NCBI GenBank assembly: GCA_934754975.1
Contig: CAKVKI010000028.1
Location: forward strand, 1-16,156
Source: an uncultured Alistipes sp.
GTDB taxonomy: Bacteria; Bacteroidota; Bacteroidia; Bacteroidales; Rikenellaceae
Reading direction: 5' to 3'
DNA length: 16,156 nucleotides
Part shown: piece by piece, positions 6,792 through 14,183 of the stretch
How the letters are laid out: each line of letters starts with the position of its first letter
Numbering within the stretch: position 1 is the stretch's first letter
Position numbers and translations under genes: made by a program
The notes under the pieces: generated by a model
Told to the model about the DNA's origin: nothing
What the model saw: the letters and a program-made list of their open reading frames with translations, nothing else
Databases searched by the model: none

Positions 6792-8330
6792 ATGTTTGTC
6801 CGGACCTGTGCAGGAGCGATCGTGGGGATCGACGCCGCGGCGGTGACCGTCGAGGTCAATATCGCCGGCGGCGGTCTCGGGATGTATCTCGTGGGGCTGC
6901 CGGACAACGCCGTGAAGGAGAGCGAACAGCGCATCCGTGCGGCCTTCGAGAACTCCGGGGAGCGGATGTCGGGCCGCAAGGTGGTCGTGAGCCTGGCTCC
7001 GGCCGACCTGCGCAAGGAGGGCGCGTCGTTCGACCTGCCGATCGCCGTCGGGATTCTCGCGGCGATGTCGCGCGTGAACGCCGAAATGCTTGCCCGGACG
7101 ATGTTCGCGGGCGAGTTGTCGCTGGACGGGACGCTGAAACCCGTGCGGGGCGTGCTGCCGATGGCGGTACGCGCCCGGGACGAGGGTTTGCGGCGGCTGG
7201 TGCTGCCGGCGGCGAACGCTGCGGAAGCGGCCGTGGTCGAAGGCGTAGAGGTGATCGGGGCCGGAAGCCTGAAGGAGGTGATCGGACTGCTGAACGGCGA
7301 AATGGAAATAAGGCCGGCGGTGCCTGCGGATGCGGAGCCGTTCGAGACGGCGGCGGGCCGCTATGAAGAGGATTTTGCCGATGTGAAGGGACAGGCGCAT
7401 GTGAAGCGCGCGCTGGAGATAGCCGCCGCCGGCGGTCACAACGTGCTGATGATCGGCGCGCCGGGTTCGGGCAAGACGATGCTGGCCCGCAGGATGCCGA
7501 CCATCCTGCCGCCGCTGTCGCGCGAAGAGGCGCTGGAGACGACCAAGATACACTCCGTGGCCGGGAATATGGCGGCGGGCGGCCTGCTGGCGCGGCGGCC
7601 TTTCAGGGCGCCGCACCATACGATTTCGCAGGTGGCGCTGATCGGCGGGGGACAGTCGCCGCGGCCCGGCGAGGTGTCGCTGGCCCACAACGGGGTGCTG
7701 TTCCTGGACGAGCTGCCCGAATTCGGGCGCAGCGTGCTGGAGGTGCTGCGCCAGCCGCTGGAAGATAAGAAGATAACTGTTTCACGGGCGAAATACAGCG
7801 TGGAATATCCTGCCAACTTTACGCTGGTGGCGGCGATGAACCCCTGTCCGTGCGGCTATTACAACCACCCGGCGAAGGAGTGCGTCTGCTCGCCGGGATC
7901 GGTACACCGCTATATGAGCCGGATTTCGGGACCGCTGATGGACCGGATCGACCTGCATGTGGAGGTGACGCCCGTGCCGGCGGCCGAACTTTCGGCGGCG
8001 GCGCCCGGGGAGCCGAGCGCGGCGGTCCGCGAACGGGTCGTGCGGGCGCGGAAGGTGCAGGCGGCGCGCTTCGAAGGGGTAGACGGCGTGCATACCAATG
8101 CCATGATGAACGCCGCGATGCTGCGGGAATATTGCCGGCCGGACGCCGCTTCGGCGGCGTTGCTGGAGCGGGCGATGGAGCGGCTGTCGCTCTCGGCGCG
8201 GGCTTACGACCGCATCCTGAAGGTAGCGCGCACGATCGCCGACCTGGCGGGACGCGAAGTCATAGCGGCGGCCGATGTGGCCGAAGCGATCAACTACCGG
8301 TCGCTGGACCGGGGAAACTGGGGACGATGA
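6792..8330 (+). CDS. yifB: YifB/ComM-family Mg-chelatase-like AAA+ ATPase
   Basis: A 512-residue protein, close to E. coli YifB (506). It begins with the ribosomal-S5-like domain (VDIxxG-type start; SLAPADLRKEGASFDLPIAV at about 65-85), then the Mg-chelatase AAA+ core with Walker A GAPGSGKT (222-229) and Walker B LFLDELPEF (303-311). A cysteine cluster NPCPCGYYNHPAKECVC follows, with the SRISGPLMDRIDLHVEV sensor segment and a C-terminal lid domain. ComM, the characterised member, is a hexameric helicase that promotes branch migration during natural transformation; other members are uncharacterised. The ATG at 6792 follows an AT-rich stretch and gives a family-standard N-terminus (MFVRTCAGAIVGIDA). 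The stop overlaps the next small gene (ATGA), which suggests coupling to the murG unit. Confidence 0.94.
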   Translation: MFVRTCAGAIVGIDAAAVTVEVNIAGGGLGMYLVGLPDNAVKESEQRIRAAFENSGERMSGRKVVVSLAPADLRKEGASFDLPIAVGILAAMSRVNAEMLARTMFAGELSLDGTLKPVRGVLPMAVRARDEGLRRLVLPAANAAEAAVVEGVEVIGAGSLKEVIGLLNGEMEIRPAVPADAEPFETAAGRYEEDFADVKGQAHVKRALEIAAAGGHNVLMIGAPGSGKTMLARRMPTILPPLSREEALETTKIHSVAGNMAAGGLLARRPFRAPHHTISQVALIGGGQSPRPGEVSLAHNGVLFLDELPEFGRSVLEVLRQPLEDKKITVSRAKYSVEYPANFTLVAAMNPCPCGYYNHPAKECVCSPGSVHRYMSRISGPLMDRIDLHVEVTPVPAAELSAAAPGEPSAAVRERVVRARKVQAARFEGVDGVHTNAMMNAAMLREYCRPDAASAALLERAMERLSLSARAYDRILKVARTIADLAGREVIAAADVAEAINYRSLDRGNWGR

Positions 8331-8482
8331 ACAGGAAAAATTCGTTTTTTGCCGGCGGACTTGCGCTGGGACTGCTGTTCGGGGCGGTGGCCGGGAACCT
8401 GGTCTTCGGGCTTCTGATCGGCGCGGCGTTCGGGGCGGGTTTGAGAAATGCTGATTTTAAGCGAAAAAAAGAGAAAAAATAA
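8327..8482 (+). CDS. Small glycine-rich membrane protein (51 residues)
   Basis: The ATG at 8327 overlaps the yifB stop as ATGA, and the TAA ends one base before the murG ATG, so the frame exactly fills the space between two real genes. The product has a basic N-terminus (MNRKNSFF), one long hydrophobic stretch of about residues 7-39 rich in regularly spaced glycines (G10, G11, G15, G19, G23, G28, G32, G36, G38), and a highly basic tail (FKRKKEKK). This is a glycine-zipper-like pattern, consistent with one long or two short helices packed in the membrane. I do not recognise a named family. The context suggests co-translation with yifB and murG. The exact fit and the clean membrane-protein pattern argue that it is real. 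Confidence 0.7.
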   Translation: MNRKNSFFAGGLALGLLFGAVAGNLVFGLLIGAAFGAGLRNADFKRKKEKK

Positions 8483-8483
8483 C

Positions 8484-9590
8484 ATGGCAAGGAAAATCAT
8501 TCTTTCGGGCGGCGGAACGGGCGGACATATCTATCCGGCCGTGGCTGTTGCGGAAGCGTTGAAACGGCGGTTCGGCGACGGGGTCGAGATTCTCTTCGTG
8601 GGCGCCGAGGGTAAGATGGAGATGGAGAAGGTGCCGGCGCTGGGTTACCGCATCGTGGGACTGCCCATAGCGGGCCTGCAGCGGCGCATGGACTGGCACA
8701 ACCTCGCGGTGCCGTTCAAGGTGCTGAAAAGCGTCTCCCGGGCGAAGCAGACCATTCGTGAATTCGGGGCCGATGCGGTCGTGGGATTCGGCGGCTATGC
8801 CAGCGCTCCGGTGCTGTGGGCCGCGCAGCGGCTGGGCGTGCCGACGGTGATTCAGGAGCAGAACTCCTATGCCGGGCTGACCAACAAGATTCTGGCCAAG
8901 CGTGCGAAGCGCATCTGCGTCGCCTATGAGGGGATGGAGCGTTTTTTCCCGGCCGACAGGATCACGATGACGGGCAATCCCCTGCGGGGCCGTTTTTCGA
9001 AAGAGGGGGCCGACAGGGGCGAAGCGTTGGAATATTACGGTTTTACGTCCGGTCTTCCGGTGGTGCTGGTCGTGGGAGGGTCGCTCGGAACGCGGTCGCT
9101 GAACGAGATGATGAAGGCATGGATTCTTTCGCTCGAAGGTGCGGACGCTCCCGTGCAGGTGATCTGGCAGACGGGCAAGTATTACGAGCGCGAAATGCAG
9201 GCGTTCCTGGCGGCGCATCCGGCCGCGAATATCTGGCAGGGGGCCTTCATCGACCGCATGGACTATGCCTATGCGGCGGCCGACCTGGTTCTCTCGCGCA
9301 GCGGGGCGGGGACCGTCTCGGAGCTGTGCCTGGTGGCGAAGCCCGTGCTGTTCGTGCCCTCGCCCAATGTGGCCGAGGATCACCAGACCAAGAATGCCAA
9401 GGCGTTGGAAGCCAAGGGCGCGGCGGTCGTGGTGCCCGATGCCGAAGCTCGTACGGCGGCCATGGGGCGGGCGATGGAGCTGCTCTCGGATAAGGAGGCT
9501 TTGCGGACGATGAGCGAAAATCTTGAAAAACTGGCCCGGCCCGATGCCGCGGAGCGGATTGTGGATGAAATTGAAAAGGTAATGGAATAA
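8484..9590 (+). CDS. murG: UDP-GlcNAc:lipid I GlcNAc transferase MurG
   Basis: MurG is a peripheral membrane GT-B glycosyltransferase. It adds GlcNAc from UDP-GlcNAc to lipid I to form lipid II on the cytoplasmic face of the membrane. From the ATG at 8484 it has 368 residues (E. coli 355). Visible motifs are the N-terminal G-loop SGGGTGGHIYPA (8-19), GFGGYAS, the QEQNSYAGLTNK segment (the usual HEQN carries Q for H), the second G-loop GGSLGTRSLN, and the UDP-GlcNAc-binding region SRSGAGTVSEL to NVAEDHQTKNA. An in-frame ATG at 8448 would add 12 residues inside the preceding gene and push the G-loop away from the N-terminus, so 8484 is preferred. The A-rich leader upstream is typical for this phylum. 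Confidence 0.96.
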   Translation: MARKIILSGGGTGGHIYPAVAVAEALKRRFGDGVEILFVGAEGKMEMEKVPALGYRIVGLPIAGLQRRMDWHNLAVPFKVLKSVSRAKQTIREFGADAVVGFGGYASAPVLWAAQRLGVPTVIQEQNSYAGLTNKILAKRAKRICVAYEGMERFFPADRITMTGNPLRGRFSKEGADRGEALEYYGFTSGLPVVLVVGGSLGTRSLNEMMKAWILSLEGADAPVQVIWQTGKYYEREMQAFLAAHPAANIWQGAFIDRMDYAYAAADLVLSRSGAGTVSELCLVAKPVLFVPSPNVAEDHQTKNAKALEAKGAAVVVPDAEARTAAMGRAMELLSDKEALRTMSENLEKLARPDAAERIVDEIEKVME

Positions 9591-9626
9591 CGCCGCTTCC
9601 GGCGCTTTGCTTTTGCCGCCCGGCGG
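9591..9626 (+). terminator. Two small GC hairpins with T runs after murG
   Basis: CGCCG (9591-9595) pairs with CGGCG (9600-9604) around a CTTC loop and is followed by CTTTGCTTTTG. Next, CCGC/GCGG within 9616-9626 forms a second hairpin followed by GGTGTTTTTG. The arms can also pair with each other across the two hairpins. They sit directly behind the murG stop and could terminate or attenuate transcription into murC; the stems are only 4-5 base pairs, so the effect may be partial. Confidence 0.35.
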
Positions 9627-9710
9627 GGTGTTTTTGCCGTGCGGACGATGGACACGGCGGCGGGCCGTGCGGAACGGAGAAGCGGTGCGGTGATGATAAA
9701 ATTTAATTCG

Positions 9711-11093
9711 ATGGAGTTTCAAAATATCTATTTTCTGGGAATCGGCGGCATCGGCATGAGCGCCCTGGCGCGTTATTTCCTGCATGAAGGCAAACGGGTG
9801 GCCGGTTACGACCGCACGCCCTCGCTCTTGACGGACGAACTGGCGGCCGAAGGGGCGGCGATCCACTTCGAGGACGACGTGCGGCGGATTCCCGCGGAGT
9901 TTCTCGACCCGGCGGCGACGATGGTGGTGTACACCCCGGCCGTGCCGCAGGATCACGGGGAGTATCGGTATTTCGTGAGTCACGGGTTCTGCGTCGAGAA
10001 GCGTTCGCAGATGCTGGGACACCTCGCCGAAGGCAAGTATGTGATGGCCGTGGCGGGAACGCACGGCAAGACCACGACCTCGACGCTCGTGGCGTGGCTC
10101 AACCGCGGCGTGACGGGCGGCGGGAGCGCGTTCCTGGGCGGAATCTCGAAGAACTTCGGCGGCAATCTGGTGCTGGGCGCGGGACCGAGGCTGGCGGTCG
10201 AGGCCGACGAGTTCGACCGTTCGTTTCTGCGGCTCTGTCCCGACGTGGCGGTGATTACCTCGGCCGATGCCGATCACCTCGATATTTACGGCACGCACGA
10301 GGCGGTGAAAGAGGCTTTTTCGCAGTTCGTGCGGCAGATCAGGCCGGGCGGGTATCTCATCATCAAAGAGGGGGTGGATATCGTGCTGGACAATCCGCAG
10401 ATCACCGTTTACCGCTATTCGTACGATGTGCCGTGCGACTTCTACGCCCGCAACGTGCAGCTGCTCGAAGGGGGCCTTTACCGCTACGACATCGTGACGC
10501 CCGGCGGCGTGATCGAAGGGTGTACGCTCGGCATTCCGGGATGGGTCAATATCGAGAATTCGGTGGCGGCCGCGGCGTCGGTATGGTGCGCGGCGCAGGC
10601 CGAAGGCGCGACGCCCGATGCGGAGAGGCTGAGGAAGGCGCTGGCGTCGTTTTCGGGCGTGAAGCGGCGTTTCGAATTCTATGTCAATACGCCGAAACAG
10701 GTTTATATGGACGACTACGCCCACCATCCGCGCGAGCTGGCGGCGGCGCTGACTTCGGTGCGCAAAATGTTTCCGGGACGGCGCATTACGGCCCTGTTCC
10801 AGCCGCACCTCTACACCCGGACGCGCGACCTTTACAAGGAGTTTGCGGAGGCGTTGTCGCATGCCGACGAAGCGGTGCTGCTGCCGATCTACCCGGCGCG
10901 CGAGGAGCCGATCGAGGGCATAACGTCGGAGATCATCGCCCAAGGCGTGACGGCGCCGTGCCGCATCGTGGAGCGGGCGGCGCTGGCCGAAACGGTGGCG
11001 GCGATGGATACGGACGTGGTGGTGAGTTTCGGCGCGGGCAACATCGACGCCTGCTGCGGGGCGATCGCCGAAAGGCTGAAAGCGAAAAGTTAG
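9711..11093 (+). CDS. murC: UDP-N-acetylmuramate--L-alanine ligase MurC
   Basis: MurC joins L-alanine to UDP-MurNAc, using ATP, as the first step of the stem peptide in the cytoplasm. From 9711 it has 460 residues (E. coli 491). Three Mur-ligase domains are visible: a Rossmann N-domain with FLGIGGIGMSALARYF (8-23), the ATP-binding P-loop AGTHGKTTT (115-123), the EADEFDRSF segment, TSADADHLDIYG, and C-terminal YMDDYAHHPRELAA and ALFQPHLYTRTRDL. Starts at 9639 and 9693 are also in frame. I chose 9711 because it puts the GIGGIG motif at the usual distance from the N-terminus and has an AT-rich leader, while the earlier starts sit in GC-rich sequence. The spacing of 120 bases to murG contains two small hairpins but no clear promoter. 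Confidence 0.95.
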   Translation: MEFQNIYFLGIGGIGMSALARYFLHEGKRVAGYDRTPSLLTDELAAEGAAIHFEDDVRRIPAEFLDPAATMVVYTPAVPQDHGEYRYFVSHGFCVEKRSQMLGHLAEGKYVMAVAGTHGKTTTSTLVAWLNRGVTGGGSAFLGGISKNFGGNLVLGAGPRLAVEADEFDRSFLRLCPDVAVITSADADHLDIYGTHEAVKEAFSQFVRQIRPGGYLIIKEGVDIVLDNPQITVYRYSYDVPCDFYARNVQLLEGGLYRYDIVTPGGVIEGCTLGIPGWVNIENSVAAAASVWCAAQAEGATPDAERLRKALASFSGVKRRFEFYVNTPKQVYMDDYAHHPRELAAALTSVRKMFPGRRITALFQPHLYTRTRDLYKEFAEALSHADEAVLLPIYPAREEPIEGITSEIIAQGVTAPCRIVERAALAETVAAMDTDVVVSFGAGNIDACCGAIAERLKAKS

Positions 11094-11369
11094 CCGGGGG
11101 ACCGGCGGTCGGGGCGCATGTCCGCCGGGCCGGAAAATCCGGACGGCCGCGCGGCGCAGAGCCGCATCCCGCAGGCGGCGGCAAAGAATCAGGGAGAACG
11201 GCGCGGCGGAAAAGCCGCCGGCAGGCCGTGCAGGATAACAGAGCGCGCCGGAAATCCGCAATATGGGTCCCGGCCGGGAGTTTTCGGGCGGACTGAAGCT
11301 GCAGATTCCGGGTTGGATGTAAAAACCGCGGAAGGCGAACCGACGGATAATCAGAGAATAAAAACGATT
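11094..11369. other. GC-rich leader between murC and ftsQ, possibly an FtsQ extension
   Basis: This 276-base stretch has three hairpin candidates: CCGGA/TCCGG around AAA (11130-11142), GCGGC/GCCGC (11151-11165), and a second GCGGC/GCCGC around GGAAAA (11203-11218). From the ATG at 11118 it is also open in the ftsQ frame, which would add 84 residues rich in Arg, Gly and Ala. Its third codon positions are clearly less GC-rich than in neighbouring genes, and the would-be peptide has no recognisable domain. I therefore treat it as an untranslated, structured leader, with real doubt. Confidence 0.4.
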
Positions 11370-12470
11370 TTGAAAAAATACCTCCGATACGCACTGCTCA
11401 CGCTTTTGTGGGGCGCCGTGGCCGCATATATCGTTTATGCGGGGACGACGGCGGGGAGACTGCGTGCCGGGAAAAAGGTCGGGCGGGTCGAGATCGAGGT
11501 GGTGGACAGCTCGTCGATGGGCTATCTGGTGTCGGGCCGCATGGTGCGCGAGTGGATCGCGCACAGCGGAATCAAGACGATCGGCACGGCAGTTGATGCG
11601 GTGCAGTTGGCGGCTATCGAAGACCTGATAGCCAGAAACGGATTCGTGGAGCGGGCGGACGCCTATGTGACTTACGGCGGCGTACTGCATATCGACATCA
11701 GCCAGCGCAGGCCCCTGCTGCGGCTGCTCACCGACGGTGTGGATTCGTACGTCACGCCCGAAGGCTATGTCTTCGCCGCGCCGCGCGCCTCGTCGCTCTA
11801 TGTGCCGGTGGTGACGGGGGCTTACCGTCCGCCGTTTCCGGCTTCGTTCGTCGGCTCCGTGCGCGGGCATATCGACCTCGAACGGGCGAAGATCGATAAA
11901 CGGATCGCGGAGCTGGAACGCGAAAAGTATCCCCTCTACCGGCGGGAGCTGCAGAACGACCGCAATATCTCGGCGTTGCGCCGCATGCGGATCAAGAAGC
12001 AGTGGTGGCGGATGGAAAGCTCCGCGGCGTTCGACGCGCGGGTCGAGGAACTGCGCGACCGCAAGGTGAAACTGCGCCGCAAATACCGCTATGAAGCGCG
12101 TCTTGTGCAGGAGGGAATAGACCGCATCGCGCAGCGGCAGGAGGCCGAACGGCTGAAACAAAAAAAGTTGGAGAAAAGCTACGAAGATTTCATGAAACTG
12201 CTTACCTTTGTAGAGTTCATCGAAGATGATGATTTCTGGAGGTCGGAGGTGGTGCAGATTGCAGCGCATGCGACCCCCAGCGGAGCTTTAGAGGTGGAAC
12301 TGGTGCCCCGGAGCGGCCGCCATACCATCGTCTTCGGACGTATCGAGCAGGTGGAGCGCAAATTCGACAAATTGCTGCGTTTCTACCGCAACGGACTTAT
12401 GAACATCGGCTGGGGAGAGTACCGGACGATAGATATCAGATATAGCGATCAGGTGGTTTGCAAGAAATAA
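11370..12470 (+). CDS. ftsQ: Cell division protein FtsQ/DivIB with large insertion
   Basis: FtsQ is a bitopic inner-membrane protein that links early and late divisome proteins. From a TTG at 11370 there are 366 residues. It has a short basic N-terminus (MKKYLRY), one membrane helix (about 8-24), a POTRA domain (about 37-105), the QRRPLLRLLTDG and YVTPEGYVFA strands (about 113-135), and a C-terminal half with FIEDDDFWRSEVVQI, IGWGEYRTIDIRY and the final VVCKK. Between them, residues 167-270 form a charged, helix-prone insertion with about 32 Arg/Lys and 19 Asp/Glu; usual FtsQ proteins of the phylum are about 240-250 residues. The start is uncertain: no ATG lies near the membrane helix, and an upstream in-frame ATG at 11118 would give 450 residues. 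It lies 12 bases before ftsA. Identity is sure; the start is not. Confidence 0.85.
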   Translation: MKKYLRYALLTLLWGAVAAYIVYAGTTAGRLRAGKKVGRVEIEVVDSSSMGYLVSGRMVREWIAHSGIKTIGTAVDAVQLAAIEDLIARNGFVERADAYVTYGGVLHIDISQRRPLLRLLTDGVDSYVTPEGYVFAAPRASSLYVPVVTGAYRPPFPASFVGSVRGHIDLERAKIDKRIAELEREKYPLYRRELQNDRNISALRRMRIKKQWWRMESSAAFDARVEELRDRKVKLRRKYRYEARLVQEGIDRIAQRQEAERLKQKKLEKSYEDFMKLLTFVEFIEDDDFWRSEVVQIAAHATPSGALEVELVPRSGRHTIVFGRIEQVERKFDKLLRFYRNGLMNIGWGEYRTIDIRYSDQVVCKK

Positions 12471-12474
12471 AAGG

Positions 12475-12505
12475 ATTATACCGTGGAAAGAAAGAATTAT
12501 ACCGT
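12475..12505 (+). repeat. Short direct repeat around the ftsA start
   Basis: ATTATACCGT occurs at 12475-12484 and again at 12496-12505, exactly 21 bases (seven codons) apart. The first copy contains the first two bases of the GTG start codon of ftsA. It may be chance or a small duplication at the translation start. Confidence 0.5.
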
Positions 12506-13937
12506 TGCCGTCGATCTGGGTTCGTCGAACGTCGTGGTGGCTGTCGGCGAGAAGAATGCCGAAGATCAGCTCGACGTGGTGTGCATTGTGTCGAAACCCG
12601 TCGAGGGGGTCAATGCGGGCAAAATTGAGAACATCGAACTGGTGAGCCGCGCCATCCGCGAGGCCGTGTCGGAAGCCGAGGAGCAGCTGGGAATCCGGAT
12701 TACCGAGGCTTATGCGGGTATTTCGGGCGAATTCGTACGCTGTGCGCGGCATATGGACCACGTTTTTGTCTACGACCCCCAGAACGGCGTCAACCAGAAG
12801 GACGTCGATGCGCTGTTCGACCGCATGCGCAACGTTCAGGCGCCCGACGACGAGACCATCATGGACCGCGTGCCCCAGAACTATGTGGTGGACGACAATC
12901 AGGAGGTGAAGAATCCCGTGGGGTCGTTCGGCAAGAAGCTCTCTTCCACGTTCAACTTCATCCTCTGTCTCAAAACCCCGATGCAACGGTTGGATATGGC
13001 GCTCAAACGGCTCGGAATCAAGATGCTGAGCGTAACCTCGAATGCCATAGTCACGGCCGAGGCGGTGCTGCTGCCCGATGAGAAGGAGGAGGGCGTGGCC
13101 GTGGTGGACATCGGCGGCGGCGTGACCGACGTGGCGGTTTACTACCGCAACGTGGTGCGTTATATCGCCACGATCCCGATGGGGGCGACAGCGATCAACC
13201 GCGACATCCGCACGATGAGCGTGCCCGAAAAGCATGTGGAGAGCCTCAAACAGAAATACGGTTCGGCGGTGGCCGAGCTGGCTCCCGAAGACAAGCTGAT
13301 CCGCGTGAACGGCCGCACGGCCCGCGAAGCGAAAGATATTCTGCTGCGCAACCTGGCTACGGTGATCGAAGCCCGCGCTACGGATATCGCCGAGTTCGTA
13401 CTGCAGGAGATCAAGGATTCGGGATATATCGGCAAGCTGGCTTACGGGATCGTCCTGACGGGCGGTTCGGCCAAGCTGAAGGACCTCGACGAACTGTTCC
13501 GCCGGGTGACGGGCATGGATGTGCGCGTCGCGTCGGCCGAAACCGGAATCGCCGGGGAGTCGAAAGAGAAGGTCGCCGATCCGGCTTATGCCACGGCGGT
13601 CGGCATCCTGCTCAGGGGCGCCGAGCAGGGCGCCTGCGCATTTGTCGAGCGGCCCGCGGCGCGGCCTGCGGAGCAGCGTCCGGGCTTCCGGCCCCAGCAG
13701 CCGCAGCCGGCTCCCGAGTTCCGCCATACGCCGCGTTTCCAGCAGCCCGTGCAGGGGACGGCTCCCGTACCTCCGCCGCCTGCGGAAGAGGATGAACCGG
13801 CGGCGGAAAATGAAGCGGCGCGTGAGGAGACGACGGTAATCGAACCCAAGCGCAAACGCGACTGGGGCTCGATTTTCCAGAAGACCTTCGACAAGATCAA
13901 CAAGAGTTTCACGGCGGCCGAGGACGAGGAGATTTAG
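12483..13937 (+). CDS. ftsA: Cell division protein FtsA
   Basis: FtsA is an actin-like ATPase that tethers FtsZ to the membrane and recruits later division proteins. The protein has 484 residues (E. coli 420). Actin-fold motifs are VAVDLGSSNVVVAVGEK (phosphate 1, residues 8-24), VAVVDIGGGVTDVAVYY (phosphate 2, with D209-GGG) and IVLTGGSAKLKDLDEL (adenosine motif). The SHS2/1C region lies between the first two. The extra length is a Pro/Gln-rich linker (about 395-450) that leads to an amphipathic helix, W461 to F476, with W461, I464, F465, F469, I472 and F476 on one face and lysines around it: the expected membrane-targeting sequence. The GTG at 12483 is the only possible start near the conserved N-terminus, since an in-frame TAA lies four codons upstream. 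Confidence 0.96.
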   Translation: MERKNYTVAVDLGSSNVVVAVGEKNAEDQLDVVCIVSKPVEGVNAGKIENIELVSRAIREAVSEAEEQLGIRITEAYAGISGEFVRCARHMDHVFVYDPQNGVNQKDVDALFDRMRNVQAPDDETIMDRVPQNYVVDDNQEVKNPVGSFGKKLSSTFNFILCLKTPMQRLDMALKRLGIKMLSVTSNAIVTAEAVLLPDEKEEGVAVVDIGGGVTDVAVYYRNVVRYIATIPMGATAINRDIRTMSVPEKHVESLKQKYGSAVAELAPEDKLIRVNGRTAREAKDILLRNLATVIEARATDIAEFVLQEIKDSGYIGKLAYGIVLTGGSAKLKDLDELFRRVTGMDVRVASAETGIAGESKEKVADPAYATAVGILLRGAEQGACAFVERPAARPAEQRPGFRPQQPQPAPEFRHTPRFQQPVQGTAPVPPPPAEEDEPAAENEAAREETTVIEPKRKRDWGSIFQKTFDKINKSFTAAEDEEI

Positions 13938-14183
13938 GAGGTATTTCGTTGCCGCACTGTCGGAGGCCGTATGCGAAGGCCGTTCCGGGGAATTTGCGGT
14001 GTGAATTTTGTTTTGCAGCGGCGGTCCTGAAACCCGGCTGCGTTTGTCTGCCGGTCCCGGCCGGGCGGCGGATTTGCGGATGCGGCGCAGACTCCCGATG
14101 GGGGAGTGGCGGCGATGACGGCAACGGCAATGGCGGCGGACAGCTGGTTTTTTAGTTACGAATGAGAAAAAGGAGTTAGAGAT
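13938..14183. other. Spacer between ftsA and ftsZ
   Basis: The 246 bases hold no convincing gene; an open frame at 13949-14155 gives a Cys/Gly-rich product with no recognisable features. A hairpin ACTCCC/GGGAGT (14091-14096 with 14102-14107) and a 10-base palindrome CCCGGCCGGG (14056-14065) are present. I found no good TTTG / TAnnTTTG promoter for ftsZ, though one might have been expected because FtsZ is usually made in large amounts. Confidence 0.45.
14171..14175 (+). promoter_or_regulatory. Shine-Dalgarno site of ftsZ
   Basis: AGGAG lies eight bases before the ftsZ ATG within an A-rich context (GAAAAAGGAG). Such a clear site is unusual in this window, where most starts have none, and would support strong translation of ftsZ. 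Confidence 0.6.

Noticed and set aside
8457..12269. Open frame of 1270 codons on the - strand across murG, murC and ftsQ
   Set aside because: It is the antisense shadow of well-conserved genes. The product is His/Arg/Ala-rich with no domain, as expected when GC-rich third positions remove stop codons on the opposite strand.
13949..14155. 68-codon + strand frame between ftsA and ftsZ
   Set aside because: TTG start, Cys/Gly-rich product; the cysteines are not in a regular metal-binding pattern.
14129..14160. Possible ftsZ promoter with TAGTTACG as -7 box
   Set aside because: Two mismatches in the TTTG part and no -33 box at the right distance.
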